64,000 bases of DNA from Phytobacter palmae (lineage in GTDB: Bacteria; Pseudomonadota; Gammaproteobacteria; Enterobacterales; Enterobacteriaceae): contig FONB01000002.1 in the NCBI GenBank assembly GCA_900112785.1, positions 496,001 through 560,000 on the forward strand, read 5' to 3'. Positions 1 through 8,189 of the stretch are shown here, in pieces. A program made the position numbers and the translations under genes. The notes beneath the pieces were generated by a model. That model worked only from the letters and a program-made list of their open reading frames with translations. It was not told the origin of the DNA and did not search any database. The first letter of the stretch is position 1. Each line of letters starts with the position of its first letter.

Positions 1-512
1 TTTTTCTCTCAAACTAAAGTGCGAAACAATTCAGGTCAACTCATTCTCAATGATTAAATTTAACATCAGGTGATTGCCTGAAAACATTGTGATACAACCG
101 ACAAAACAACGTAATAAGGCAATGAAATCAAAAATGTAAAATGTATGTGAAATAAAAACAGTAAATTTCGTCAATAACAAATAATAGTAAAGCGTTGCCG
201 CGATAAAAAGGGTGTAAGAATTATCGGATTTATTCCGCACCAGTTCCCTATAATATTTTGTTTTTTCCTGACCTATAAAAAATTAACCCCCTTATGCCTG
301 AGGAAATTTTACTCAGGGCATTATTTTTACGCTTCACTTTCAGCGAGTTCACCCGGCGAAACACCTCGACCACATTTGTTATCCGGCAAATTTCACCATT
401 GCGGGGCAGCATGCACCAGAATTACCCGTCAGGCGCTACATCTGTGCCGTGATTTTTTCACACCACATACCAGAACGCTGACAACAAACTGAATTTATTA
501 ATGTTTTAAGTT
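1..512. other. AT-rich non-coding stretch upstream of the ethanolamine operon
   Basis: I see no convincing gene here. The only sizeable open frame (minus strand, about 31-240) encodes a Phe/Tyr/Ile-rich 69-residue peptide with no recognisable motif and no good ribosome site. The stretch contains one terminator-like hairpin and leads into a sigma-54 promoter. The DNA about 80-200 bases before that promoter is where enhancer sites for its activator would be expected, but I could not pick out a convincing symmetric site. Confidence 0.6.
295..328 (+). terminator. Possible rho-independent terminator
   Basis: An 8-bp stem (TGCCTGAG with CTCAGGGCA, one bulged G) is followed directly by TTATTTTT. 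It would end a plus-strand transcript arriving from left of the window. No gene is seen in the 290 bases before it, so it may serve a small RNA or a long 3' untranslated region. Confidence 0.5.
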
Positions 513-528
513 TGGCACTGCCTTTGCT
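513..528 (+). promoter_or_regulatory. Sigma-54 (RpoN) promoter for the ethanolamine operon
   Basis: The sequence reads TGGCAC-TGCCT-TTGCT, an almost exact copy of the -24/-12 consensus. The invariant GG (514-515) and GC (526-527) are separated by exactly ten bases. Transcription would begin near 539, leaving a short leader before the permease start codon at 565. Sigma-54 promoters need an enhancer-binding activator. None is encoded in the window, so it is probably to the left or elsewhere. Confidence 0.8.
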
Positions 529-564
529 ACTTAGCTTGCACTGTGTTTAATGGCGAGGCAGTAA

Positions 565-1947
565 ATGATGACCACAGAATCAACCACATTAAAAAGAACA
601 CTCGGCAGCTTCCGCTTATGGGGCATTGCCGTCGGCCTGGTCATATCAGGCGAATATTTTGGCTGGAGTTATGGCTGGTCCCAGGCCGGAACGATGGGAT
701 TTTTGATTGTAGCGCTGGCGATTGCCGCAATGTATTGCGCATTCATATTTAGTTTCACTGAGCTGACAACAGCGATTCCACATGCAGGCGGTCCCTTTGC
801 TTATGCTTATCGGGCATTCGGCCCTACCGGTGGATTTATTGCTGGTTTCGCAACGCTCATTGAATTTGTGTTTGCTCCACCGGCTATTGCAATGGCTATC
901 GGGGCTTACCTCAACGTGCAATTTCCGTCTCTCGATCCAAAATGGATCGCTTGCGGCGCCTATATCATCTTTATGGCGTTGAATATTCTCGGTGTCGGTA
1001 TTGCCGCTACCTTTGAATTGATCGTCACGCTGCTGGCGATATTTGAGCTGCTGGTCTTTATGGGTGTCGTTGCACCGGGCTTTTCCTGGGATAACTTCAC
1101 GGCTAACGGCTGGGCAGGCGCAGAAAGCTTTAGTGGGCTGGCATTGTCGGGTATGTTTGCTGCCATCCCGTTTGCTATCTGGTTCTTCCTGGCGATTGAA
1201 GGTGCGTCAATGGCGGCCGAAGAAGCCAAAGACCCGCAACGCACTATTCCTCGCGCGCTTGGCGGCGGCATACTGACACTGACCGTACTGGCCGTTGGCG
1301 TGATGATATTTGCAGGCGGCGTGGGCGACTGGCGAGCCCTGTCGAACATAAATGATCCATTACCGCAGGCGATGAAAGTCGTGGTGGGTAACAGTAGCGG
1401 CTGGCTGCACATGCTGGTCTGGCTGGGGCTGTTTGGCCTGGTGGCTTCCTTCCACGGCATTATCATGGGTTATTCCCGTCAGATTTACTCTCTGGCGCGG
1501 GCGGGCTATCTGCCAGCAAGCCTGGCAAATCTCAATCGTAAAACGCGCACGCCGCATCTGGCGATTCTGGCTGGTGGCGTGGTGGGTATCGCGGCAATTT
1601 TCTCCGATTCACTGATCACCATTAGCGGTATGCCGCTGACCGCCTGCATTGTGACGATGTCAGTATTCGGCGCTATTGTTATGTATATCATCTCGATGGC
1701 TGCGCTATTCAAACTGCGCCGCAGCGAACCGAATCTGGTGCGTCCGTTTAAAGCGCCCCTGTTCCCGATTGCGCCCGCGTTTGCACTGGGCATGGCGGTA
1801 CTCTGCCTCGTCGCGATGGTCTGGTACAACACCCTGCTGGCGCTCATTTTCGCGCTGATGATGCTGGGGGGTTACATGTGGTTCCGTATAACAGCGCCAG
1901 CCCGTGAACGTGCGGCGATGGATCCGCAACTGCGTGCGCTCTCCTGA
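565..1947 (+). CDS. eat: Ethanolamine permease (APC superfamily)
   Basis: A 460-residue integral membrane protein that should import ethanolamine across the inner membrane. The N-terminus (LWGIAVGLVISGEYFGWSYGW) starts the first membrane segment, and about twelve hydrophobic segments follow. The conserved stretch FFLAIEGASMAAEEAKDP near residue 212 is typical of the amino acid/ethanolamine permeases of the APC superfamily. The ATG at 565 is chosen because GAGG lies six bases upstream. It is first in an operon with eutB and eutC, nine bases before eutB, which strongly supports ethanolamine as substrate. The upstream sigma-54 promoter should drive all three genes. Confidence 0.9.
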   Translation: MMTTESTTLKRTLGSFRLWGIAVGLVISGEYFGWSYGWSQAGTMGFLIVALAIAAMYCAFIFSFTELTTAIPHAGGPFAYAYRAFGPTGGFIAGFATLIEFVFAPPAIAMAIGAYLNVQFPSLDPKWIACGAYIIFMALNILGVGIAATFELIVTLLAIFELLVFMGVVAPGFSWDNFTANGWAGAESFSGLALSGMFAAIPFAIWFFLAIEGASMAAEEAKDPQRTIPRALGGGILTLTVLAVGVMIFAGGVGDWRALSNINDPLPQAMKVVVGNSSGWLHMLVWLGLFGLVASFHGIIMGYSRQIYSLARAGYLPASLANLNRKTRTPHLAILAGGVVGIAAIFSDSLITISGMPLTACIVTMSVFGAIVMYIISMAALFKLRRSEPNLVRPFKAPLFPIAPAFALGMAVLCLVAMVWYNTLLALIFALMMLGGYMWFRITAPARERAAMDPQLRALS

Positions 1948-1956
1948 GGAGGCGAA

Positions 1957-3345
1957 ATGTATAAAACGACTCTGGCGCACCGGACATACCGGTTCGCCAG
2001 TCTTAAAGAACTCATGGCAAAAGCCTCCCCGGCACGCTCCGGGGATGTGCTGGCAGGCGTCGCGGCAGATTCGGCGGAAGAGCGCATGGCAGCGAAAATC
2101 GCTCTTGCCGATATTCCGTTGCGTGACCTTCTGGACAACCCGCTCATTCCTTACGAAAGCGATGAAGTCACCCGTCTGATCATTGATACTCACAATGCCG
2201 ATGCCTTTTCCCTTATTCGCCACCTGACCGTCGGCGATTTTCGTGACTGGTTGCTGGCCGATACCACAGATTCCGCCACGCTGACGCATATTGCTCCGGC
2301 CATCACGCCGGAAATGGCGGCCGCTGTAAGCAAGCTGATGCGCAATCAGGATTTGATTCTGGTGGCCAGCAAATGCAGCGTGATTACCCGTTTTCGTAAC
2401 ACCATTGGTCTTCCCGGCCATCTGAGCGTGCGCCTGCAACCAAATCATCCTACCGATGATTTAAAAGGGATTGCCGCCAGTATGCTCGATGGCCTGCTCT
2501 ACGGTGCAGGTGATGCGGTGGTGGGTATTAACCCGGCCAGCGACAGCCTGCCCGTCCTCGAACGGCTCAACCATATGATGGATGACATCATCAGCCGTTT
2601 TGCCATTCCCACCCAATCCTGTGTGCTGACCCACGTCACCAACACATTACAGCTGATTGAGCGTGGCGCGCCGGTAGACCTGGTTTTCCAGTCTGTTGCG
2701 GGAACCGAAGCTGCCAACAGCGGCTTTGGTATCAATTTGTCGATGCTCAAAGAGGCACAGGAGGCGGCATTAAGCCTCAAGCGCGGTACGCTCGGTAACA
2801 ACGTGATGTATTTTGAAACCGGCCAGGGCAGTTGCCTGTCGGCCAATGCGCATCACGGCGTTGACCAGCAAACCTGTGAAGCGCGGGCCTATGCCGTGGC
2901 GCGCCATTTCAACCCGTTACTGGTAAATACCGTGGTTGGATTTATCGGGCCGGAGTATCTCTATGATGGCAAACAGATCATTCGCGCCGGTTTAGAAGAT
3001 CACTTCTGCGGCAAGTTGATGGGGCTGCCAATTGGCTGCGACGTCTGCTACACCAACCACGCCGAAGCCGACCAGGATGATATGGACACGTTGCTGACGC
3101 TGCTGTGCAACGCCGGGCTGACGTTTCTTATTGGCGTACCGGGCGCGGATGACATTATGCTGAATTATCAGAGCACATCCTTCCACGACGCACTCTATGC
3201 CCGCCGTCTGCTGGGGCTTAAGCATGCACCGGAGTTCGCCGACTGGCTCACCCGTATGCAGATTATCGATACCCACGGACAATTACGCTTAACCGGAGCG
3301 AACCACCCGCTGTTGAGCGCATTACCACAAGGAGTGAGTGCATGA
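1957..3345 (+). CDS. eutB: Ethanolamine ammonia-lyase, large (catalytic) subunit
   Basis: 462 residues, close to the roughly 453 of the E. coli enzyme. With EutC it forms the adenosylcobalamin-dependent lyase that turns ethanolamine into acetaldehyde and ammonia. Recognisable blocks include RNTIGLPGHLSVRLQPNHPTDD, the QSVAGTEAANSGFGI segment, YFETGQGSCLSANAHHG, and GLPIGCDVCYTNHAEADQDDMD, all conserved in EutB. A good Shine-Dalgarno (GAGGAGG) precedes the ATG. It overlaps eutC by four bases (ATGA), implying coupled translation at equal stoichiometry. No shell proteins, aldehyde dehydrogenase or reactivase gene lie nearby. Confidence 0.96.
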   Translation: MYKTTLAHRTYRFASLKELMAKASPARSGDVLAGVAADSAEERMAAKIALADIPLRDLLDNPLIPYESDEVTRLIIDTHNADAFSLIRHLTVGDFRDWLLADTTDSATLTHIAPAITPEMAAAVSKLMRNQDLILVASKCSVITRFRNTIGLPGHLSVRLQPNHPTDDLKGIAASMLDGLLYGAGDAVVGINPASDSLPVLERLNHMMDDIISRFAIPTQSCVLTHVTNTLQLIERGAPVDLVFQSVAGTEAANSGFGINLSMLKEAQEAALSLKRGTLGNNVMYFETGQGSCLSANAHHGVDQQTCEARAYAVARHFNPLLVNTVVGFIGPEYLYDGKQIIRAGLEDHFCGKLMGLPIGCDVCYTNHAEADQDDMDTLLTLLCNAGLTFLIGVPGADDIMLNYQSTSFHDALYARRLLGLKHAPEFADWLTRMQIIDTHGQLRLTGANHPLLSALPQGVSA

Positions 3346-4115
3346 ATCCACCGGATGCCTGGACATTACTGCGCGAATTTACCGATGCCCGCATCGCGCT
3401 CGGACGTAGCGGTGCCAGCCTGCCCACGCGTGAAGTGCTGAACTTTGGCCTGGCCCATGCTCAGGCCCGCGATGCCATTCACCAGCCGTTCGATAGCGAA
3501 AGCCTGGCGGTACAGTTACACGAACTGGGATTGCAAACGCTAAATGCGCACAGCGCGGCGGCAGACAGACATATCTATCTGAATCGACCCGACCTGGGAC
3601 GAATGCTCAGCCAGGAGAGCCGTGATGCGTTAAAAGCGAGCCGGACACCCGCACACGACCTGCTTCTGGTCATTGGGGATGGCCTCTCTTCGCATGCGGT
3701 GCAGCGCCAGTCCGTCGGGCTGATTAAAGCGCTGCTGCCCTATCTGGAAACGCTGGGGATTTCACTTGCCCCGGTGGTACTGGCGCATCAGTCACGGGTT
3801 GCGCTGGGGGATGACATTGGCGAAACGCTCAACAGCAAAGCGGTCGCGATCCTGATTGGTGAACGTCCTGGCCTCTCCTCCCCGGACAGCCTTGGCGTCT
3901 ATCTGACATGGAAACCCGAACGCAAGCGACTGGAATCGGAGCGCAATTGCATTTCGAACATCCGCCCGGAGGGGCTGAACTACGAAGCCGCCGCTTTTAA
4001 GCTCGCCTGGCTGCTGGAGCAGGCTTTCCTGCGCAGACTTACGGGTGTGAAGTTAAAAGACGAAAGCGATAACCCTGCCCTGCATGGACGTGCGACACCA
4101 CGTATTCACAGCTAG
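3342..4115 (+). CDS. eutC: Ethanolamine ammonia-lyase, small subunit
   Basis: 257 residues, somewhat shorter than the roughly 295 of the enteric microcompartment version. The shorter form lacks much of the N-terminal extension that the enteric protein uses for microcompartment targeting, which fits an operon without shell genes. The conserved stretches DARIALGRSG, DLLLVIGDGLSSHAVQ, ILIGERPGLSSPDSLGVYLTW and ERNCISNIRPEGLNYEAAA form the cobalamin-binding and interface regions of EutC. The start overlaps the eutB stop. A 12-bp perfect hairpin begins five bases after its stop codon. Confidence 0.95.
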   Translation: MNPPDAWTLLREFTDARIALGRSGASLPTREVLNFGLAHAQARDAIHQPFDSESLAVQLHELGLQTLNAHSAAADRHIYLNRPDLGRMLSQESRDALKASRTPAHDLLLVIGDGLSSHAVQRQSVGLIKALLPYLETLGISLAPVVLAHQSRVALGDDIGETLNSKAVAILIGERPGLSSPDSLGVYLTWKPERKRLESERNCISNIRPEGLNYEAAAFKLAWLLEQAFLRRLTGVKLKDESDNPALHGRATPRIHS

Positions 4116-4119
4116 CCTC

Positions 4120-4154
4120 CTTCGCGCTTTATCGCCCCGGGGTAAAGCGCGAAG
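4120..4154 (+). terminator. Perfect 12-bp hairpin after eutC
   Basis: CTTCGCGCTTTA (4120-4131) pairs perfectly with TAAAGCGCGAAG (4143-4154) across an 11-base loop that is itself CCCC/GGGG self-complementary. No T-tract follows, so it is not a textbook intrinsic terminator. It could attenuate read-through into the next genes or protect the eut mRNA 3' end. Confidence 0.55.
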
Positions 4155-4221
4155 CGTAACGAAAATTTTGTTCCATACTCTCTTAACCCTGTTTGCATCC
4201 TGCGTTTGTGGAGATTCCAAG

Positions 4222-4731
4222 GTGAAAGAGACCGCACCTGATCCCCGTCATCATCCCGTAAGAGAGAATCCGCGCTGGCTGAGATTCGAATCACGGGTAC
4301 AGCAATATGGCGCTTATCTGCTTTTTTTGATTGTCATCAGCGCCCTTGCTGGCCTGTTTTCCCATGGTTTTTTAAGCGACAGAACGCAGGAAACCGACGA
4401 TAAACAACTGCTGGTTCACTACGAGCGATTCGGGCGTTTGCAAAGCGATATGACGCTGGCCATGACGGTCAGGGCGCCAAAGCATGAGCAGCTCGTCATT
4501 ACGCTGGGCGGCGATTTTATGCAGCAATATGAGATACGCACGCTACAGCCGCAGCCAGACCAGGTCTCGAGTCGAAACGGGGTACTGCGTCTGGAATATT
4601 CCCACGCGCATCCGGGCGAAGCCTTCGATCTCTGGCTGGGGCTGACCCCGCTGCTTCCGGGCCGCGCAACGTCGCAAATTGGTGTGGAAGGCGTATCCAG
4701 CACCGGCATCTGGCAATTTATCTATCCCTGA
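4222..4731 (+). CDS. Small inner-membrane-anchored protein of unknown function
   Basis: 169 residues from a GTG start. The open frame reaches back into eutC, but GGAG eight bases before the GTG at 4222 makes this the likely start. A short charged N-terminus is followed by one hydrophobic segment (YGAYLLFLIVISALAGLFSHGF, about residues 31-52) and then a roughly 115-residue domain predicted outside the cytoplasm. That domain has beta-rich character (LVITLGGDFMQQYEIRTLQPQ) and ends GIWQFIYP. I do not recognise the family. It lies ten bases before the DUF421-type gene, so the two probably form a unit. Confidence 0.7.
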   Translation: MKETAPDPRHHPVRENPRWLRFESRVQQYGAYLLFLIVISALAGLFSHGFLSDRTQETDDKQLLVHYERFGRLQSDMTLAMTVRAPKHEQLVITLGGDFMQQYEIRTLQPQPDQVSSRNGVLRLEYSHAHPGEAFDLWLGLTPLLPGRATSQIGVEGVSSTGIWQFIYP

Positions 4732-4741
4732 GGGCGAGACA

Positions 4742-5188
4742 ATGGAAATGGTATTACGGGCAATCGCCATCTATCTGGTGTTGATGGTGGTTTTTAAAAT
4801 CGCCGGACGCCGGGCGCTGTTACAAATGACCTCGTTTGACCTTATCTTGCTGCTGATAATCAGCGAGGCCACACAACAGGCGCTACTGGGAAATGATTTT
4901 TCTGTCACCGGCGCGGCACTGACCATCATCACCCTGGTGACGGTGGACATCCTGTTTGGCTACATCAAAAAATATATCAATAACGCTGAAGACATTATCG
5001 ACGGTGCCCCGGTCATTCTGGTGGAACATGGTCAGATGTTGCGCGGCAAAATGAAAGAAGCCGATATCACCTATGATGACATCATGGTCTCGGCACGTAA
5101 TAATCAGGGCATTGATAAGCTTGACGATATTAAGTACGCCATTCTTGAACGCAACGGCCATATTTCGATTATTGCGAAGCAGCCATAA
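4742..5188 (+). CDS. DUF421/YetF-type membrane protein
   Basis: 148 residues beginning at the ATG at 4742, where GAGGGCGAGAC gives a ribosome site. Two to three membrane helices occupy the first 80 residues; IAGRRALLQMTSFDLILLLIISEATQQALLG is the characteristic YetF/YcaP-type stretch. The C-terminal cytoplasmic part (VILVEHGQMLRGKMKEADITYDDIMVSARNNQGI..DDIKYAILERNGHISII) is the DUF421 domain. It is shorter than YcaP-type proteins (about 220-230 residues) because the last part is absent. The biochemical role is unknown; Bacillus relatives affect membrane homeostasis and spores. It pairs with the preceding single-pass protein. Confidence 0.8.
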   Translation: MEMVLRAIAIYLVLMVVFKIAGRRALLQMTSFDLILLLIISEATQQALLGNDFSVTGAALTIITLVTVDILFGYIKKYINNAEDIIDGAPVILVEHGQMLRGKMKEADITYDDIMVSARNNQGIDKLDDIKYAILERNGHISIIAKQP

Positions 5189-5761
5189 ATCGGGTCTGCG
5201 CTGCGGCTATCTGTATTTATGCCGCAGGCCGCACCCAGGGCGCCGGCTGCGGCCGGCCCCCTTAATCATCATTAACGTTCAATCAATTCCGTAAAAGTGA
5301 TATTTACAAACTCCAGAAAGTTAAACGCATTTTCTTTTATCGCTGTGGTTATCAAAATCACATCCGCATAATTCCCCCTTACCGGGCAGAGAAAGCCAGG
5401 TTCAGGAAAGGACGTAAAAATCCCATTTCTGATAATTACGATCAAGATCACATTCACAAAAACATAAGAAAACCAAAAAGTTGCACCCATTAAAAAATAA
5501 ATGAGAGGCACATCAACATAATTATCCCGCCGGTTCATTGACTATTATGCACACGTGTGCATAAATAAATGCACTAAGCTAAAAAAGCTAAATTCGGGAC
5601 GGTAAGCATTTATCCAGACATATTCTTATCACCATGACAGATACCCTTTCGCTGTAAATAAGCAGCGCCAGACGCATAACGGCTAATTTCGCCGAAAGGG
5701 AGTGCTTGTTTTTTTTACTCGTCAGGAACAGTTACGTAAATAGATCAATTACGGGTGATGC
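5189..5761. other. Intergenic region before the enolase-like cluster
   Basis: About 570 bases, GC-rich at the left (inverted GCCGCAG/CTGCGGC near 5221-5253 without a T-tract) and AT-rich from 5270 on. The minus-strand frame at 5272-5538 has no motif or ribosome site and I treat it as chance. The main feature is the 20-bp palindrome at 5545. The promoter of the downstream kinase-enolase operon must lie here, but no clear -35/-10 pair stands out. Confidence 0.6.
5545..5564. promoter_or_regulatory. Perfect 20-bp palindromic operator (probable LacI-family site)
   Basis: TTATGCACACGTGTGCATAA is a perfect palindrome centred on a CG step, the form typical of LacI/GalR-family operators. It lies about 200 bases before the first gene of the catabolic cluster, whose last gene is a LacI-family regulator at 12205-13233. 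A single half-site GTGCATAA recurs near 13345 upstream of that regulator. Assignment to this regulator is inference from position and symmetry. Confidence 0.65.
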
Positions 5762-6790
5762 ATGGAAACGTATTTCAAAGATCTTTCAGCCAGTCAGGAT
5801 GCAATACGCGATGTGCTGCAAACAATGGGCCTCCTCGAAGCTGAAGAGCCCCTGCGCGTCAGCCCGCTCACGGGCGGTGTTTCATCCAACATATTGAAAG
5901 TCAACGTCGGGGAAAGGCAGTTTTGCCTGAAACAGGCACTGCCAAAATTAAAAGTGGCTAAAGAGTGGCATGCACCGCTTGAACGCGTCTTTGCCGAAAT
6001 AGACTGGATGCAAACCGTCGCCAGTATCGCGCCGCATTCGGTTCCCCATATAACAGGCGTCGATCGTAAGGCGCTCTGTTTTGTGATGGATTATCTGCCC
6101 GCAGAGCATTTTCATAACTGGAAAGCACAGCTCTTAAACGGGGAAATTGATATCGATTTTGCCGCGCAGACAGGCAGCATATTAGGTGAAATTCATCAGA
6201 AGACCGCGAAAAGTGAAGCACTGGCAAAAATATTCGCCTATGACGATAACTTTTTTTCGCTGCGTCTTGATCCCTATCTTGGGGAGATCGCCCGCGTTCA
6301 TCCGAAATATGCTGACTTTATTCTGGCGGTATTACGCAGAACGCAATCGACCAGACTGGCACTGGTTCATGGTGATATCAGCCCGAAAAATATCTTACGC
6401 GGCCCGGATGGCCCGGTCATTCTCGATGCGGAATGCGCATGGTATGGCGACCCGGCATTCGATTTAGCATTTTGCTTAAACCACTTCCTGCTGAAAACGG
6501 TTATTGCCGGGTCTCAGGAGAGGCAGCAAAAACTCATGCTCGCTTTTGATGCAATGTACCAGAGCTATTTTAAGCGCATAACGTGGGAACCCGCCGGGGA
6601 ATATGAAACCCGAGTCGCCACGCTGCTTCCCTGCTTAATTCTGGCGCGCGTCGACGGTAAATCACCAGCGGAATATTTACAGGATCAGCACGCGCATAAG
6701 GTACGTCGCGCAAGTTGCGCATTACTGGAACTTCAATTTACGCAATTAAAAGACATTACATCATTCTGGAGGAAGGAGAACGGGTTATGA
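5762..6790 (+). CDS. APH-fold small-molecule kinase
   Basis: 342 residues with the aminoglycoside phosphotransferase (protein-kinase-like) fold. The catalytic loop is LVHGDISPKNIL (His203, Asp205, Asn210). The metal-binding segment is VILDAECAWYGDPAFDLA (Asp222, Glu224). The N-terminal TGGVSSNILKV (about 38-47) matches the nucleotide-binding loop and FCLKQAL (54-60) supplies the ATP-binding lysine. The closest recognisable family pattern is methylthioribose/choline-kinase-like. Its stop overlaps the enolase-like start (ATGA), so a metabolite kinase is co-translated with an enolase-type lyase. I infer that it phosphorylates the pathway substrate. Aminoglycoside resistance is unlikely from this context. 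Confidence 0.85.
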   Translation: METYFKDLSASQDAIRDVLQTMGLLEAEEPLRVSPLTGGVSSNILKVNVGERQFCLKQALPKLKVAKEWHAPLERVFAEIDWMQTVASIAPHSVPHITGVDRKALCFVMDYLPAEHFHNWKAQLLNGEIDIDFAAQTGSILGEIHQKTAKSEALAKIFAYDDNFFSLRLDPYLGEIARVHPKYADFILAVLRRTQSTRLALVHGDISPKNILRGPDGPVILDAECAWYGDPAFDLAFCLNHFLLKTVIAGSQERQQKLMLAFDAMYQSYFKRITWEPAGEYETRVATLLPCLILARVDGKSPAEYLQDQHAHKVRRASCALLELQFTQLKDITSFWRKENGL

Positions 6791-8058
6791 GTCGCATTAA
6801 AAGTGTGGTGGGACGTCGTGTATGGGATTCCCGCGGCTGGCCAACGGTTGAGGTTGAAGTTCATCTGGAAAATGGTCTGTTTGGTCGCGGTATGGCACCC
6901 GCCGGAGCCTCTTGCGGGATGCATGAAGCGGTGGAATTGCGCGATGGCGGTAACATCCTCGGCGGCAAAGATGTGCAAAAAGCGCTGTATAACATTAAAC
7001 ACGAAATTGCCCCGGCGCTTATCGGCACGGACATCAACGATCAGGAACTTATCGACAGTATTCTGATTGAACTGGACGGTACGGGCACCTTCTCCCGTCT
7101 GGGAGGCAATGCCTCGGTTGCCTGTTCCATGGCGGCTATCTATGCGGCGGCCAATAATGCCCACCAGCCGCTCTGGAAATATCTGGCGGGTGACCAGAAA
7201 GTGGCGATGCCGCTGCCGCAAATTCAGATTTTCGGCGGCGGTGCGCACGCCGGGCGCCGTATCGATATTCAGGATTTGATGGTTATCGCCAACGGGGCGA
7301 AATCCTTTGAAGAGGCGCTGGTGATGACCGCTGAGGTTTATCACAGCGCAGGCCGCATCATGAAACAGCGCGGTCATTTAAGCGGCGTGGCAGATGAAGG
7401 CGGCTGGTGGCCAGAATTCAGCAGCAATGAGCAGGCGCTGGACACCCTGGTGAAAGCGATTGAAGGCGCAGGTTATATTCCGGGCCAGGATGTCTCTATC
7501 GCACTGGATATCGCCTCGTCCGAATTTGGTAAAGAGGGCCGCTACCGCCTGGCGCTGGAATCTTCGGAATATGACTCCGATGGTATGTGTGAATTACTGC
7601 TCGGGTGGCTGGATCGTTATCCGATCCTCTCTATTGAAGATCCGCTGGCAGAAGATGATGAAAAAGGCCTTATCGCCTTTACTAAAGCGGCAGGTTCTCG
7701 TGTGCAAATTGTCGGCGATGACTATTTCGTGACAAATGGCGAACGTCTAAAAGCGGCAGCGAAAATAGGGGCCTGTAACGCCGTATTATTAAAAGCCAAC
7801 CAGGCTGGCACCATTACCCAATTACGTAATGCCTTTTCCGAAGCGCAAAAAGCAGGCTATGGCTCGATTGTTTCCGCGCGCTCAGGTGAAACCGAAGACA
7901 ATATTATTGTCCACCTCGCATTAGGTTTGAATGCCGGGCAATTAAAAGTGGGCTCAATAACCCGTGCAGAGCGGACATCAAAATGGAATGAAGCTATTCG
8001 ACTGGAAGAGACGAATGCTCTGGGATTTTTTGGCATAGCCGCATTAAATCATAAATGA
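6787..8058 (+). CDS. Divergent enolase family protein with altered active site
   Basis: 423 residues, clearly enolase in fold and length, but not the housekeeping enzyme. Equivalents of the three metal ligands are kept (Asp241, Glu284, Asp311), as are the catalytic Lys336, Glu204 in DEGG, Lys387, Arg365-Ser366, His154 and loop Ser42. Two positions differ: the normally invariant active-site His before Arg-Ser is Ala364 (SARSGETED for SHRSGETED), and the Glu after Gln in the metal-proximal strand is Asp163 (IQDLM for IQEFM). This suggests elimination chemistry on a substrate other than 2-phosphoglycerate. The chosen start follows GGAGGAAGGAG and overlaps the kinase stop. Confidence 0.9.
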   Translation: MSRIKSVVGRRVWDSRGWPTVEVEVHLENGLFGRGMAPAGASCGMHEAVELRDGGNILGGKDVQKALYNIKHEIAPALIGTDINDQELIDSILIELDGTGTFSRLGGNASVACSMAAIYAAANNAHQPLWKYLAGDQKVAMPLPQIQIFGGGAHAGRRIDIQDLMVIANGAKSFEEALVMTAEVYHSAGRIMKQRGHLSGVADEGGWWPEFSSNEQALDTLVKAIEGAGYIPGQDVSIALDIASSEFGKEGRYRLALESSEYDSDGMCELLLGWLDRYPILSIEDPLAEDDEKGLIAFTKAAGSRVQIVGDDYFVTNGERLKAAAKIGACNAVLLKANQAGTITQLRNAFSEAQKAGYGSIVSARSGETEDNIIVHLALGLNAGQLKVGSITRAERTSKWNEAIRLEETNALGFFGIAALNHK

Positions 8059-8189
8059 TTTTTTAATTTTATTCCGATTAGCTGAACAGGCGTTATCTCC
8101 GGGCCCTACGCATTGACCTGAATTTTCGATGTCTGTTCTGGTTGTATGAGTTTTTCCAAATTGTCGATATATAATTTCAGGAGATTCAA

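Noticed and set aside
31..240. 69-codon minus-strand frame at the window start
   Set aside because: No motif, no ribosome site, composition of random AT-rich DNA.
4084..4221. Upstream extension of the small membrane protein into eutC
   Set aside because: It crosses the 12-bp hairpin and lacks a ribosome site; GTG at 4222 has GGAG at proper distance.
5272..5538. 88-codon hydrophobic minus-strand frame
   Set aside because: No recognisable family or ribosome site; lies in a promoter region.
5762..6790. Aminoglycoside resistance phosphotransferase
   Set aside because: Shares the fold, but the operon context with enolase-like and aldolase genes indicates a metabolite kinase.
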